The translations under genes were made by a program, and so were the position numbers. The notes under the pieces are model-generated. The model worked only from the letters and a program-made list of their open reading frames with translations. It was not told the DNA's origin and searched no databases. A stretch of 64,000 nt of DNA from positions 1 to 64,000 of the forward strand of contig NZ_QGDL01000014.1 in NCBI RefSeq assembly GCF_003149245.1, in the 5' to 3' direction. This document shows, in pieces, positions 33,516 to 42,969 of this stretch (positions are counted from its first letter, which is position 1; every line of letters starts with the position of its first letter). Source of the stretch: Faecalicatena orotica (lineage in GTDB: Bacteria; Bacillota; Clostridia; Lachnospirales; Lachnospiraceae).

Positions 33516-34205
33516 CTACAGTTTTTCGATCTTACAGATATGCAGGATATCTCCGTCTACATAGAACCTCACGTTCATGCCGGCGTATTTCATCCCATAG
33601 ATGCGGTCTGGATCGCTTTGATAGGATGGACGCGGGTCCTGGGCAAGAACTGCCAGCAAGGAGTCGAGGTGCTGTGCAGGAATCTCCTTAAGACAGCGGG
33701 GAGGACAGTCCACCTCAAGCCGGTAATCCTTATGCAGACTGCCGAATCCCCCCAGGGCATCCGGGTGGCTGTCAACATAAGGAAGATAAGGCTTGATGTC
33801 GTAGATGGGTGTGCCGTCCAGCAGGTCGGCTCCTGTAATATGGAGAATGACGCCCCGGTCACTGGTATGTTCCATTCCGGTGAGGCGGACACAGGAGAGT
33901 CCAAGTGGATTGGGACGAAACGGAGAACGGGTCGCGAATACACCCATGCGCTGGTTGCCGCCCAGTCTGGGAGGGCGCACGGTGGGTGACCAGCCATCAC
34001 GGACCGATTCTGAAAACCCCCAGATGAGCCATATATGGGAATATTCCTCAAGGCCCCTTAAGGCGTCAGGGGTGCGGTAGTCCGGCTCGAACAGGATGTC
34101 GGCTTTTAGCTCTTCTATCAGCCCGCTCTGTCGCGGAATCCCGAATTTTTCAGGAAAGTCACTACGGATATGGGCAATCGTTTTCAGGGTAAAGGGTGAT
34201 TCCAT
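33516..34205 (-). CDS. trmO: tRNA (t6A37) N6-methyltransferase TrmO
   Basis: 229 residues of the TrmO/YaeB/VirR-like family: TIAHIRSDFPEKFGIPRQSG, GLEEYSHIWLIWGFSE, RMGVFATRSPFRPNPLGLSCVRL (the SAM-binding region), LLDGTPIYDIKPYLPYVDS and a C-terminal DPRPSYQSDPDRIYGMKYAGMNVRFYV. It methylates threonylcarbamoyladenosine at position 37 of ACY-decoding tRNA-Thr. The CDF gene lies 25 bp upstream on the same strand, so the two are probably one transcript. The ribosome binding site is weak. Confidence 0.93.
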   Translation of the reverse strand: MESPFTLKTIAHIRSDFPEKFGIPRQSGLIEELKADILFEPDYRTPDALRGLEEYSHIWLIWGFSESVRDGWSPTVRPPRLGGNQRMGVFATRSPFRPNPLGLSCVRLTGMEHTSDRGVILHITGADLLDGTPIYDIKPYLPYVDSHPDALGGFGSLHKDYRLEVDCPPRCLKEIPAQHLDSLLAVLAQDPRPSYQSDPDRIYGMKYAGMNVRFYVDGDILHICKIEKL

Positions 34206-34230
34206 TTTCTATTACTCACTTTCTGTTTTT

Positions 34231-35175
34231 TTAGACATCTTCAGACGCGGGAGGCTTCTCATCCTCCAGTGTAAATTCTATATCAGGCAGCAGCTCGAAG
34301 TAGAAGTCCGAAAACTTTTTCGCTAGCGCCTGTATGCAGAAATTTTGTACGATCTTGAATCTGCGGATAGAGACTTCATCCCGGTCAAAGGTAATATAGA
34401 CGCTGATCCACAGTTTGCGTCCGGTACGGACAATATCATAATATAGCTTTTCATAACCGTAGGCTTCCAGAATAGGCTCTACGGTTTCTTTGATTTCATC
34501 TACTGTTTCCGCTTCCGGGGGCAGCAGGAATAAGTCTCTCAACCCGGTAATGACCGCTTTGACCGGAGTCGGAATCATGCAGATGGACAGAACTACAGTA
34601 ATGATCTGGTCGAGATAAGGGATAATGCCTTTTAAAGGTCCGAAGGGAATGACAACCGGAAGAAAGAATGCAACCGCCATGCCGAGGGAGGCCACGCTGT
34701 CAAGCTGCCAGCCGTGCATCTCCATCTCGACTAAGTGGGAATTCATGACTTCATTTTTCCTGTGCAGATACACTGATACTGCAACACCTAAGACACAGGC
34801 AGCCAGTTCAAACCACGCGATCGTCCCGAAGGAAACAGTCCGCCCGCCGTGCAGCATGATATCAATGTTATTAAAGATCAGTCCGATCGTTACGGCCGCC
34901 ATAGTCACACCTTTGACAACGACAAACATAGACTCTATCTGCATATAGCCGAAAGGATGCTTTTCATTGGAAGGTTTGTAGAGGAGCGGTATCAGAAAGA
35001 TGGATGGCAGCAGCATGACGAACTCCACGCCGTCGTAGACTGCATCCAGCAGAACCGCCTGAGAACTTGTATAAACTGCCATGATAAGTTCCAGAATGAC
35101 AAAAAGCATGTTACCATACAGCGAAACAGTCATAGCCGATTTTTCCTTTTTCTGAGCCTTGTTGCCCACGTGCAT
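34231..35175 (-). CDS. Cation diffusion facilitator family transporter
   Basis: 314 residues, six membrane helices, with metal-site pairs DAVYDG in helix 2 and HGWQLDS in helix 5, and a C-terminal cytoplasmic domain (about 215-300). CDF proteins export Zn2+, Mn2+, Fe2+ or similar ions in exchange for protons; the metal is uncertain. TTAGGAGG precedes ATG 35175. The 5' untranslated region on the minus strand contains a GGCCGG (35222-35227) / CCGGCC (35194-35199) hairpin just before the ribosome binding site, which may affect translation. Confidence 0.88.
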   Translation of the reverse strand: MHVGNKAQKKEKSAMTVSLYGNMLFVILELIMAVYTSSQAVLLDAVYDGVEFVMLLPSIFLIPLLYKPSNEKHPFGYMQIESMFVVVKGVTMAAVTIGLIFNNIDIMLHGGRTVSFGTIAWFELAACVLGVAVSVYLHRKNEVMNSHLVEMEMHGWQLDSVASLGMAVAFFLPVVIPFGPLKGIIPYLDQIITVVLSICMIPTPVKAVITGLRDLFLLPPEAETVDEIKETVEPILEAYGYEKLYYDIVRTGRKLWISVYITFDRDEVSIRRFKIVQNFCIQALAKKFSDFYFELLPDIEFTLEDEKPPASEDV

Positions 35176-35442
35176 AAATAAAACCTCCTAATGGGCCGGT
35201 GGTTGTCCTGTGGGGAGAGTTCCGGCCTTTTAACCATTATTTTACGACAAATGTACGTAGTTTACAAGCCGTCTGTACTTTGAAAAATCTGTCAGTGTAA
35301 AATGTATCAATAAATAAACAGAAAATGTTATTGAAAAAGACAAGAATTCAAAAAATGGAACCATGTTCAAAGAAAGCAATGGTATAATTAATAATAAAAA
35401 TAGTGACGATGTTATATAAAATTTAATTAAGGAGGGAGCAGG

Positions 35443-36522
35443 ATGAAAAGATTAGTAAAGTTTTTGGTTATTTGTCTTTGTGTAGTGGGAACAATCGGTT
35501 GTGCGAAGAAAACCCCTCCGCAGGAAGAAAATAAGACAGGGGAAGAGAAAGTGGAAGAACAGGATAGGGAACAGATAGCGGAGATCAAAACCGGACCGGA
35601 ATACTTTATGGAAGAAAAGGTTTCTCTACCCGATGGAGCTGTGAATATCATGGATGTCAGAAAAAGTGGGGATACCATTTTAATTGCATCCAGTGAAGGA
35701 AGGCAAAAAAGTTCTCTTATCTGGAGGTCGGATGACAAAGGTAAGACTTGGGAGAGGGGGCTGGATTTACCAGAGACACTTCAGTACAGTTTGGTATCAG
35801 AGGCATTATTTCTGGATGATAACATCCTGATATGCGGTGTGCAGGTAGATTTGCTGAAAGAAGGGGCGGATCCTGCAAATATTCAGAAGAAATACTACAA
35901 GGTGAATTTGCAGGGAGACTTTATGGAGCTTTCACCGGATATGCCTGATCACGATATAAGATTTTTGCAGTACTATGATTCCCTGATTTACGGGACAAAC
36001 CAGAGGGAGGGGATTTTCGTGTTTGATGGGGAAACAGGAGCACTAAAGGAATCGTTTGATAAAATAGGCGGACAGATTAATGGGTTCTGTGTTATGAATG
36101 ACAAAATATTCGTAGAAGGGATTGATCATATTGAAATTTTCGATGCACTGACAGGTGAGCCTGTGGATGCTGATGAAAAACTACGAGGATCTCTGGACCC
36201 GGTTTTGCTTAAGGGCAGCAGAATGACAGGAAAACAGGGGTATATTGACAAAATGATATGTGATTCGGCCAATGGCCTTCTATATTATATAAATGCAGAT
36301 GCACTGTATCAGTATGATTTTGCTGACGCTGAATTTAAAGAAGTGCTATATGGAAAGAATCACAGATTTGCGGAAGAAGAGATGGTCCTGATGGAGATTT
36401 CCTCATCAGGAGACCATGAACTGTCAATTGTTACTTATAAAAATAATACAGAGGATTTGAAAACCCCGGTAAAACCGGAGATGTACTGGTATACTTACGT
36501 CCCGGAAGGGATAAAAAGCTAA
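35443..36522 (+). CDS. Lipoprotein with BNR/Asp-box repeat
   Basis: 359 residues. Lipobox TIGC (Cys20) is followed by an acidic linker and then beta-strand-rich sequence. One Asp-box (WRSDDKGKTWERG, about 89-101) and the repeated pattern of short strands suggest a beta-propeller. Asp-boxes are structural and do not show enzyme activity. Related propeller domains occur as surface sensors in clostridia; no function can be given. GGAGGGAGCAGG precedes ATG 35443, and a TATAAT lies at 35383-35388. Confidence 0.7.
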   Translation: MKRLVKFLVICLCVVGTIGCAKKTPPQEENKTGEEKVEEQDREQIAEIKTGPEYFMEEKVSLPDGAVNIMDVRKSGDTILIASSEGRQKSSLIWRSDDKGKTWERGLDLPETLQYSLVSEALFLDDNILICGVQVDLLKEGADPANIQKKYYKVNLQGDFMELSPDMPDHDIRFLQYYDSLIYGTNQREGIFVFDGETGALKESFDKIGGQINGFCVMNDKIFVEGIDHIEIFDALTGEPVDADEKLRGSLDPVLLKGSRMTGKQGYIDKMICDSANGLLYYINADALYQYDFADAEFKEVLYGKNHRFAEEEMVLMEISSSGDHELSIVTYKNNTEDLKTPVKPEMYWYTYVPEGIKS

Positions 36523-36662
36523 ACTAAGATTCCTGAAAATTATTTGCGTCCATAAGAATACTATAGTATAATTTAAAATATCAGGCTCAAAGGGTTATAC
36601 AATGTATGCAATTGGATGACTTTGGGAACCGCTAATATAAGGAAAATGAATCGAGGTTTATC

Positions 36663-37457
36663 ATGGACAATAATTTTCAAATTCAAGTGAAGAAGCTGCA
36701 GAAGCTTGAAACTACATATGTCGCATTCAGTCAGGGGACGAGAATGCCGTTCATTACCTGCGATGAGGAAACTTTTAATGACCAGGTGTGGATTTTTACT
36801 ACGGAGGATAAGGCAAAAGAGTTTGGCGAGAAACGCAGGGATGAGGAGAAGGACCTGCTGATGATTGTGCGTCTGGAGAATAAGCAGCTGCTAGGTTTTT
36901 ACAGCGGACTGTATCTGGTTGGGGTTAACGAGATTGTATTTGTGGAAGAGGAGATGACGACGAAGATTCCGCTGGACAAGCTGGTTGTACAGCCTGATTA
37001 TTCTAAGCTGCCAAAGGAAAAGCAGCCGTTAGTAAACCCGCAGATGCATCTGACAGGCCTGTATTTTATGCAGGAGCTGCTTCGGGCAAAGCCGAATAAT
37101 GAGAAGCCGAAACTGCCGGAGCTGGAAGAGGAGATGGTCGTGAACCTGATCCGTTCCAGATTCTTTATGGCGATCGAGGTACAGGGGGAAAAGCCGGATA
37201 AAGATGGCTCCAACATCAAGCTCCCATGTGTGAAGAATAAGGAAGGTAAGATGTTCCAGCCGATTTTCACAGACTATAATGAATTCCAGAAGTTTAATAC
37301 GGAAGGAAAGTTTAAGGCTAATATGGTGGACTTTGTAAATATTCAGAAGGTTCTGGGAAATAATGTAGAAGGGATTGTTGTAAATCCGCAGGGGATGAAC
37401 ACTGTGATCGCCAAGAACATCATTCCGAATCTGCTGAACAGGTTCTCAAAAGGTTAG
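36663..37457 (+). CDS. SseB family protein
   Basis: 264 residues with the SseB N-terminal domain pattern (LETTYVAFSQGTRMPFITCDEETFNDQVWIFTTEDKAKEFGE). A second half holds MHLTGLYFMQELLRAKPN and KNKEGKMFQPIFTDYNEFQKFN, apparently a second copy of the fold. The cellular role in Gram-positives is unknown. Its stop codon (TAG 37455-37457) is the first three bases of the palindromic element at 37455-37519, so the 3' end coincides with an insertion. Confidence 0.8.
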   Translation: MDNNFQIQVKKLQKLETTYVAFSQGTRMPFITCDEETFNDQVWIFTTEDKAKEFGEKRRDEEKDLLMIVRLENKQLLGFYSGLYLVGVNEIVFVEEEMTTKIPLDKLVVQPDYSKLPKEKQPLVNPQMHLTGLYFMQELLRAKPNNEKPKLPELEEEMVVNLIRSRFFMAIEVQGEKPDKDGSNIKLPCVKNKEGKMFQPIFTDYNEFQKFNTEGKFKANMVDFVNIQKVLGNNVEGIVVNPQGMNTVIAKNIIPNLLNRFSKG

Positions 37458-37519
37458 AGCGTGTTTGATAATTCATTTGGGACAATCAGCCGTATACATG
37501 ATTTATCAAATACGCTCTA
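37455..37519. mobile_element. MITE-like element, 65-bp internally deleted copy
   Basis: The terminal inverted repeats are TAGAGCGTGTTTGATAA and its near-complement (one mismatch), ending CGCTCTA. The body is nearly identical to the two ends of the 160-bp element at 13767-13926, with the central hairpin missing. As RNA it forms one stem and may also act as a terminator for the SseB gene. Confidence 0.75.
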
Positions 37520-37547
37520 GAGTTTCAAGTTAATTTCGTTCATAGGG

Positions 37548-37587
37548 GAGCTTCACATGCGGTGGTTTCGCAGGTGAAGCTCTTTTT
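37548..37587 (+). terminator. Intrinsic terminator before the BceR-like gene
   Basis: The stem GAGCTTCAC (37548-37556) / GTGAAGCTC (37574-37582) is followed by five T. The response regulator starts 22 bp later, so either the terminator closes the upstream unit or it attenuates the downstream one. Confidence 0.85.
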
Positions 37588-37608
37588 ACCAAATGGGGAG
37601 GTCAGGTC

Positions 37609-38274
37609 ATGGAACGTATTTATATAGTAGAAGACGAAGCACGCCTCAGGGATGAACTTTGCAGCGTGCTGGAAAAGAATGGGTATGAGTGCATTGCAGC
37701 AAAAGAGTTTGACCGGGTGGCAGAGGATATTCTGCGGGAGGCGCCGGATCTGGTACTGCTGGATCTGAGCCTTCCGGTTCATGATGGGTTTTATATCTGC
37801 AGGCGTATCAGAGAGGCTTCTAATATACCAATTATTGTTGTTACAAGCTCGAACAGCGACATGGATGAACTGATGAGCCTGAACCAGGGGGCAGATGATT
37901 TTATCACGAAGCCATATAATATCCATATTCTTCTGGCCCATATATCCGCGGTGCTGCTTCGGACAAATGGACATAAGAACAGCCTGACATTGTCACATCT
38001 GGGGCTGACACTGGATATTGGAAAGAGCCGGGCATCCTATAAAGGAAATTATGTGGAGCTTACAAAAAATGAACTGGGGATACTGAAGAATTTGATGGAT
38101 CATAAAGGGACGATTGTCAGCCGTGATGAATTGATCAGAGAATTGTGGGAGATGGAAGAATTTGTGGAGGAGGGCACATTGAATGTCAACATCAACCGTC
38201 TTCGAAAGAAGCTTGCAGACATGGGATTGAATGACTATCTGAAAACAAAACGGGGACAGGGGTATATTATATGA
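37609..38274 (+). CDS. OmpR-family response regulator (BceR-like)
   Basis: 221 residues. The receiver domain has phosphoacceptor Asp52 (LLDLSLPVHDG) and TKPYNIHILLAHI. The C-terminal winged helix runs about 125-221 (VELTKNELGILKNLMDHKGTIVSRDELIRELWEMEEFVEEGTLNVNINRLRKKL). It is paired with a short two-helix kinase and a BceAB-type transporter, the known arrangement for sensing and expelling peptide antibiotics. It overlaps the kinase gene by 4 bp. Confidence 0.93.
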   Translation: MERIYIVEDEARLRDELCSVLEKNGYECIAAKEFDRVAEDILREAPDLVLLDLSLPVHDGFYICRRIREASNIPIIVVTSSNSDMDELMSLNQGADDFITKPYNIHILLAHISAVLLRTNGHKNSLTLSHLGLTLDIGKSRASYKGNYVELTKNELGILKNLMDHKGTIVSRDELIRELWEMEEFVEEGTLNVNINRLRKKLADMGLNDYLKTKRGQGYII

Positions 38275-39302
38275 AATTTTCACGCTATTGTCAGGATAAA
38301 TGGGTATCAATCTTTATATTTGCCGTGATTTTGTTTGCCGGATGGGGGCTGCTTCTGTTGATAGAGACACCCATTGCAGTGACCTGTGTGATAGAGGGAT
38401 TCTATCTGGCAGGTCTTTTGCTTTTGTTCCTGCATGACTTTTTTTCCAGAAAAGAGTTCTATGATAAGCTTTTAGAATATGCAGAGGATGTGAATGAGAT
38501 TGCATATCTCTCGGAACTGATAACGGAACCTTCTTTTCAGGAAGGACAAATTTTGTATTATATTTTGCAGAAAGATGAGAAATATATGAATGACAGGGCT
38601 GCGAGTCAGGAAGCGGAACTTCAGGAGTATAAGGATTATGTAGAGATGTGGGTGCATGAGATTAAAACCCCCATTGCAGTGTCCAGACTGATCATGGAGA
38701 ACCACCGGGATGAGGTGACGCGGAGCCTTTCCGGCGAGATGAACCGGATAGAAAAGTTTATTGACCAGATGTTGTATTATAGTAAAAGCAGCAGCCTGCA
38801 GGATGACTATATGATACGTGCCGTGTCTCTGAAGGAATTGGTGATGAGCAGTGTGAAGGAACATGCGGCAGATATGATTGCCGAGAAAGTAACGCCAAAA
38901 TTCGAGGGGCTCGATATCATGGTACTTACGGATTTGAAGTGGATGAGGTTTGTATTGGGACAGATCATTTCCAACGGGGTGAAGTATCATTCCAAGGAGC
39001 GGAAACCGCAGCTTGTTTTTTCGGCTGTCAGAGTAGGGCGAAAGGTATGCCTGTCTATTTCGGATAACGGGATCGGAATGCCACCGGAAGATGTGGAGCG
39101 GGTATTCCGCAAAGGTTTTACCGGAAGCAATGGGCGGGAATATACAAAGTCGACCGGTATTGGGCTTTATTTGTGCGATATCTTATGCAGGAAACTTGGG
39201 ACAAAACTGTCACTTACCTCAGTGAAGGGGGAAGGCACGGTTGTTTCCCTTGAATTCCTGACGGCTGGTGAGGAAGGGATGAAAAATATTACAAAAATGT
39301 AA
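38271..39302 (+). CDS. Intramembrane-sensing histidine kinase (BceS-like)
   Basis: 343 residues. Two membrane helices with almost no outside loop (about 13-50) are followed by the phosphoacceptor His in EMWVHEIKTPIAVSRL and a HATPase domain with ISDNGIGMPPEDVERVFRKGFTG and GIGLYLCDILCRKLG. Such kinases do not bind the drug themselves; they read the state of the partner ABC transporter. Its stop codon lies inside the operator-like dyad 39288-39303. Confidence 0.93.
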   Translation: MKFSRYCQDKWVSIFIFAVILFAGWGLLLLIETPIAVTCVIEGFYLAGLLLLFLHDFFSRKEFYDKLLEYAEDVNEIAYLSELITEPSFQEGQILYYILQKDEKYMNDRAASQEAELQEYKDYVEMWVHEIKTPIAVSRLIMENHRDEVTRSLSGEMNRIEKFIDQMLYYSKSSSLQDDYMIRAVSLKELVMSSVKEHAADMIAEKVTPKFEGLDIMVLTDLKWMRFVLGQIISNGVKYHSKERKPQLVFSAVRVGRKVCLSISDNGIGMPPEDVERVFRKGFTGSNGREYTKSTGIGLYLCDILCRKLGTKLSLTSVKGEGTVVSLEFLTAGEEGMKNITKM

Positions 39303-39303
39303 T
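39288..39303. promoter_or_regulatory. BceR-type operator candidate
   Basis: ATTACA-AAAA-TGTAAT is a perfect dyad at the end of the kinase gene, 80 bp before the transporter ATPase start. A further TGTAAT follows at 39313-39318. The likely -10 (TAAAAT, about 39345) has no good -35, as expected for a promoter that needs an activator. Confidence 0.6.
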
Positions 39304-39383
39304 CTTGCTGTTATGTAATGAAGTAGCAGCGCCCTTTTCCCTGTGATAAAATGATCCCATTAAAAAGGAAAAGGAGTATGATT

Positions 39384-40151
39384 ATGAATCCTGTTTTAAA
39401 GGTTGAAAACCTGCAGAAATTTTATAAAACAAAAGGTACCGTTACGAAAGCGATTAACCATATCAGCTTTGAGGTAGAACGAGGAGAATATATCGGAATC
39501 ATGGGGGCATCCGGGAGCGGAAAGACGACACTTTTGAATTGTATTTCCACGATAGACCGTCCGACGGCCGGAAAGATATTGATTAGTGGGCGGGATGTGA
39601 CCAATCTGAACGAGAATCAACTGGCAAGGTTTAGAAGGGAAGCACTGGGGTTTATATTTCAAAGCTTCAATCTTCTAGACACATTGAGCGGTAGAGATAA
39701 CATTGCTCTGGCACTGGCAATCAACGGGGTGAAACCTTCGAAGATCCCCCAAATAGTCGGGCAGGCAGCATCCGATTTAGATGTAGAGTCTATTCTCGAT
39801 AAATATCCATATGAGATGTCCGGGGGACAGCAGCAGCGTATTGCCTGTGCCCGGGCGATTGTGACGAATCCAGCCCTGATCCTTGCGGATGAACCGACAG
39901 GGGCGCTGGATTCTAAATCAGCGGGCATGCTGCTGGAAAGTCTTAGAATCATGAATGAGGAGAAGAGGGCGACGATACTGATGGTCACTCATGACGCATT
40001 TACTGCAAGCCATTGTAAGCGTATTCTGTTCATAAAGGACGGAAGAATCTTCAATGAACTGGTCAGGGGCATAAAGAGCCGGAAAGAATTTTTTGATGAA
40101 ATCATGCAGGTCGTTTCTTTTCTGGGAGGTGAGAAGAGCCATGCCCTTTAA
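39384..40151 (+). CDS. BceA-like ABC transporter ATP-binding protein
   Basis: 255 residues from ATG 39384; a longer reading from 39351 covers the AAAAGGAG site at 39366-39373. Walker A GASGSGKTT, Q-loop IFQSFNLLDTLSG, signature MSGGQQQRIACARAIV, Walker B LILADEPTGALD and the switch histidine in MVTHDAFTASH are all present. It powers the FtsX-type permease encoded next and overlaps it by 11 bp. Confidence 0.95.
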   Translation: MNPVLKVENLQKFYKTKGTVTKAINHISFEVERGEYIGIMGASGSGKTTLLNCISTIDRPTAGKILISGRDVTNLNENQLARFRREALGFIFQSFNLLDTLSGRDNIALALAINGVKPSKIPQIVGQAASDLDVESILDKYPYEMSGGQQQRIACARAIVTNPALILADEPTGALDSKSAGMLLESLRIMNEEKRATILMVTHDAFTASHCKRILFIKDGRIFNELVRGIKSRKEFFDEIMQVVSFLGGEKSHAL

Positions 40152-42237
40152 GAAAATAAAAAGCAGGTCCACATCAGGGCTTTTCGATGAACTTGCCAGA
40201 AAGAATGTAAGGAAAAGTGCGAAAGATTATTTTATCTATTTTTTTACTCTGGCTCTTTCTGTATGCTTATTTTATAGCTTTAACTCCATCAGTACCCAGT
40301 TCACTTCATTGGGAATCGAGGATAAGCTGAATTATCTTGCTTTTTCGTCCGGCATGCTGAACGGATTTTCTGTGATTGTCTGCATTATCATGGGCGCGCT
40401 GGTCGTATATGCAAACCGCTTTCTGCTGAAGCGGAGAAAAAAGGAAATGGGAATCTATGCGACGCTTGGAATGGAGCGTAAGGAACTGAACGGAATTCTT
40501 ATGAGAGAAACGCTGCGTATAGGCGCATTTTCACTGGTCGCAGGTCTGGTCATGGGAATCTTTGCGGCACAGATATTGTCTTTGCTGACTGCAAAGCTGG
40601 CAGGGATCAGCCTGGAGTCCTATCGTTTTATGGTTTCTTTTAAATCAATAGGGCTGAGCGTGCTGTTTTTCGGAATTTTATTTATTTTCGTACACTTTTT
40701 TAATACAAAAGAATTAAAGAAAATGAGCCTTTTGGATATGCTGTATTCAGACCGGAAGAATGAAACTGTGGCAGCGGCAGGCATAGGTGCAGGATGGCTG
40801 TTTGCAGTGCTGTCAATCGCCTTAACCGCAGGTGGATATTATATACTCATCACTGTGGCCAAGGAGGATATTGCAAGGGCTCTGGGGCAGGGCGTGGTAC
40901 TGCTCATGCTGGGGACATTGTTTTTTATCAAGTCTGTCCTTAGAATTTCGACCAGACTGGAAAAGATGAACAAACGATATTACTTTAAGAACCTGAACCT
41001 ATTCACGACAAGCCAGTTCTCCTCCAGGCTGAAGTCAGAAAGTACTTCAATTGCAATGACCTCTGTTCTGTTGTTTTTATCGTTATCTTTAATCATTCTG
41101 GGGCCTGGAATGGGGAAATACGCGACGAATGGGATTGGGTATTCGACACCGTATGATGCTTCCATTTATTATTCATCGGTGGAAGGTAAAGATGTAGAGG
41201 ATCCGATGGAGTTGTTGAAGTCAGCAGGATTTGACCTGCAGAAGTATTCCAATTCTTACGAGGCGTTCTGGACTTACACGGCACCTTCCCTTACCTCGGA
41301 TTTCCTTTCGGGAGAGAAGGTGGAATACGAGAAAAGCGAAACGAATCATAAGGTAGAAATAAGTCATGAGGCTGGCGGATTCGAAGGATATGACGAAGCA
41401 GAGTATGCAGCATATGAGCAGCAGATGTCCCTGCTTACGATTCTGGGGCTGGAGGACTATAATCGAATCTTAGCCTCCCAGAATCAAGAACCGGTACAAC
41501 TGAAAGAAGGGGAATATGCAGTGTCATATGCATTCCCTGTGATGGAAAAGAAGCTGGAAGAGTTTCAGAGGAATCCGAAAACACTGACCATAGGTGATAC
41601 ATCCTTATCTCTGGCACCAAAGGGGATTTACCGTGCCGGCTGGAAGAACCAGAACATTTTGTCTGAGAATGGAACAATCATTGTGCCGCAGAGCATGGTT
41701 CAGGAACTGACACGGGACCAGTGGTTCGTAGATCTTAACTATCTGAGTCAGGATGAATCTTTTGGCGATAAGGTTTACGATGGCTGGTTCAATGCAGACG
41801 TGACAGGTTTCCAATTGTGGACGAGGCAGGAAACAATGGTTTCCCTCACAGCGGATAATCTATTGACCACATATCTGGGGCTGTATCTGGGTATGACATT
41901 CCTGATTACAGCCGGTGCGGTTCTGGCGATCCAGCAGATGGCCCATTCAGCAGATAATATAAAACGCTATAACCTTCTGAAGAAGCTGGGGGCATCAAAG
42001 AGGAATATGAAACAGACAGTGACAAAACAGTTAAGGGTTTACTTTGGCATGCCTCTGCTGCTGGCGGTCATTCATACAAGCGTTATTGTAGGTGTCGTAT
42101 TTAGCGAGTTTGAAGGCTTTGATGCCAAATCGAAGCTGACGATTATCGGTGCCGGGGGTTTGATTGTTTTTGGCGTATATATTGTATATTATATTACGAC
42201 ATATCTGGGAAGTAAGAGAATCCTGCAGTTGAAATAA
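40141..42237 (+). CDS. BceB-like FtsX-family ABC permease
   Basis: 698 residues from ATG 40141, which has GGAGGTGAG upstream inside the ATPase gene. There are about ten membrane helices, with FtsX domains at each end and a large extracellular domain (roughly residues 300-570) between helices 7 and 8, the drug-sensing part of BceB proteins. With the ATPase it should free lipid II-cycle intermediates from bacitracin-like or lantibiotic peptides and signal through the kinase. The exact peptide is unknown. Confidence 0.93.
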   Translation: MPFKKIKSRSTSGLFDELARKNVRKSAKDYFIYFFTLALSVCLFYSFNSISTQFTSLGIEDKLNYLAFSSGMLNGFSVIVCIIMGALVVYANRFLLKRRKKEMGIYATLGMERKELNGILMRETLRIGAFSLVAGLVMGIFAAQILSLLTAKLAGISLESYRFMVSFKSIGLSVLFFGILFIFVHFFNTKELKKMSLLDMLYSDRKNETVAAAGIGAGWLFAVLSIALTAGGYYILITVAKEDIARALGQGVVLLMLGTLFFIKSVLRISTRLEKMNKRYYFKNLNLFTTSQFSSRLKSESTSIAMTSVLLFLSLSLIILGPGMGKYATNGIGYSTPYDASIYYSSVEGKDVEDPMELLKSAGFDLQKYSNSYEAFWTYTAPSLTSDFLSGEKVEYEKSETNHKVEISHEAGGFEGYDEAEYAAYEQQMSLLTILGLEDYNRILASQNQEPVQLKEGEYAVSYAFPVMEKKLEEFQRNPKTLTIGDTSLSLAPKGIYRAGWKNQNILSENGTIIVPQSMVQELTRDQWFVDLNYLSQDESFGDKVYDGWFNADVTGFQLWTRQETMVSLTADNLLTTYLGLYLGMTFLITAGAVLAIQQMAHSADNIKRYNLLKKLGASKRNMKQTVTKQLRVYFGMPLLLAVIHTSVIVGVVFSEFEGFDAKSKLTIIGAGGLIVFGVYIVYYITTYLGSKRILQLK

Positions 42238-42313
42238 AGAGTCTTCAAAAATCTTCTGCCCTTGATTTATAGAGGTTCAAGAGTTATCATGAGAAGAAAG
42301 GCAGGGGCAGAAA

Positions 42314-42862
42314 ATGAATATTATAGAAGAAATTCTGGATTATAATAAGAACTTTGTAGAAGAAAAGAAGTATGAGGCTTACAAAACAACTAAATACCCG
42401 GATAAGAAGCTTGCGATTCTGACGTGTATGGACACGAGACTGATTGAGCTTCTTCCGGCGGCTCTCGGGATCAGGAACGGGGATGCCAAGATCATTAAGA
42501 ATGCAGGAGGGGTTATCAGTCATCCATATGGCAGTGTGGTCAGGAGCCTTCTGGTTGCAATACTGGAGCTGGGTGTGGATACGGTGATGGTAATTGCACA
42601 TACAGACTGTGGTGTGCAGCAGATGGACAGCAGCCGCATGCTGGCGGAACTAAAGGTACGGGGCGTTTCGGAGGAGACGTTGGAGGGGCTGCACCGTGAT
42701 GGGGTGGACTATAGCAGCTGGCTGCGTGGTTTTTCTAGCCCGGAAGAGTCTGTCCGGGAGTCGGTTGCCTGCTTGAAAGAGCATCCGTTGATACCGAAGG
42801 ATGTTGTGATATGTGGTTTTGTGATGGATTCGGTGACAGGAGAGCTGGCAGAGGTAAGATAG
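42314..42862 (+). CDS. Beta-carbonic anhydrase
   Basis: 182 residues with the zinc-site motifs of beta-class enzymes: Cys38-x-Asp40-x-Arg42 (TCMDTRL) and HTDCG near residue 95, plus KNAGGVISHPYGSVVRSLL. It interconverts CO2 and bicarbonate. It belongs to the shorter type common in clostridia. The gene appears monocistronic, with a weak ribosome binding site (AGGGGCAG). Confidence 0.9.
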   Translation: MNIIEEILDYNKNFVEEKKYEAYKTTKYPDKKLAILTCMDTRLIELLPAALGIRNGDAKIIKNAGGVISHPYGSVVRSLLVAILELGVDTVMVIAHTDCGVQQMDSSRMLAELKVRGVSEETLEGLHRDGVDYSSWLRGFSSPEESVRESVACLKEHPLIPKDVVICGFVMDSVTGELAEVR

Positions 42863-42969
42863 TGAAATTAAGCCAATATGTATTATGTGGTTATCTCATG
42901 CATAAAATGTACAGTATAAAATTGACTGGTACGGCAGATTCCAGCAAGATAAAGGACAGTGAGGCAATT

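Noticed and set aside
35194-35227. GGCCGG/CCGGCC hairpin as a metal riboswitch before the CDF gene
   Set aside because: It lacks the conserved features of the manganese or nickel/cobalt classes; it is kept only as a 5' hairpin remark in the gene entry.
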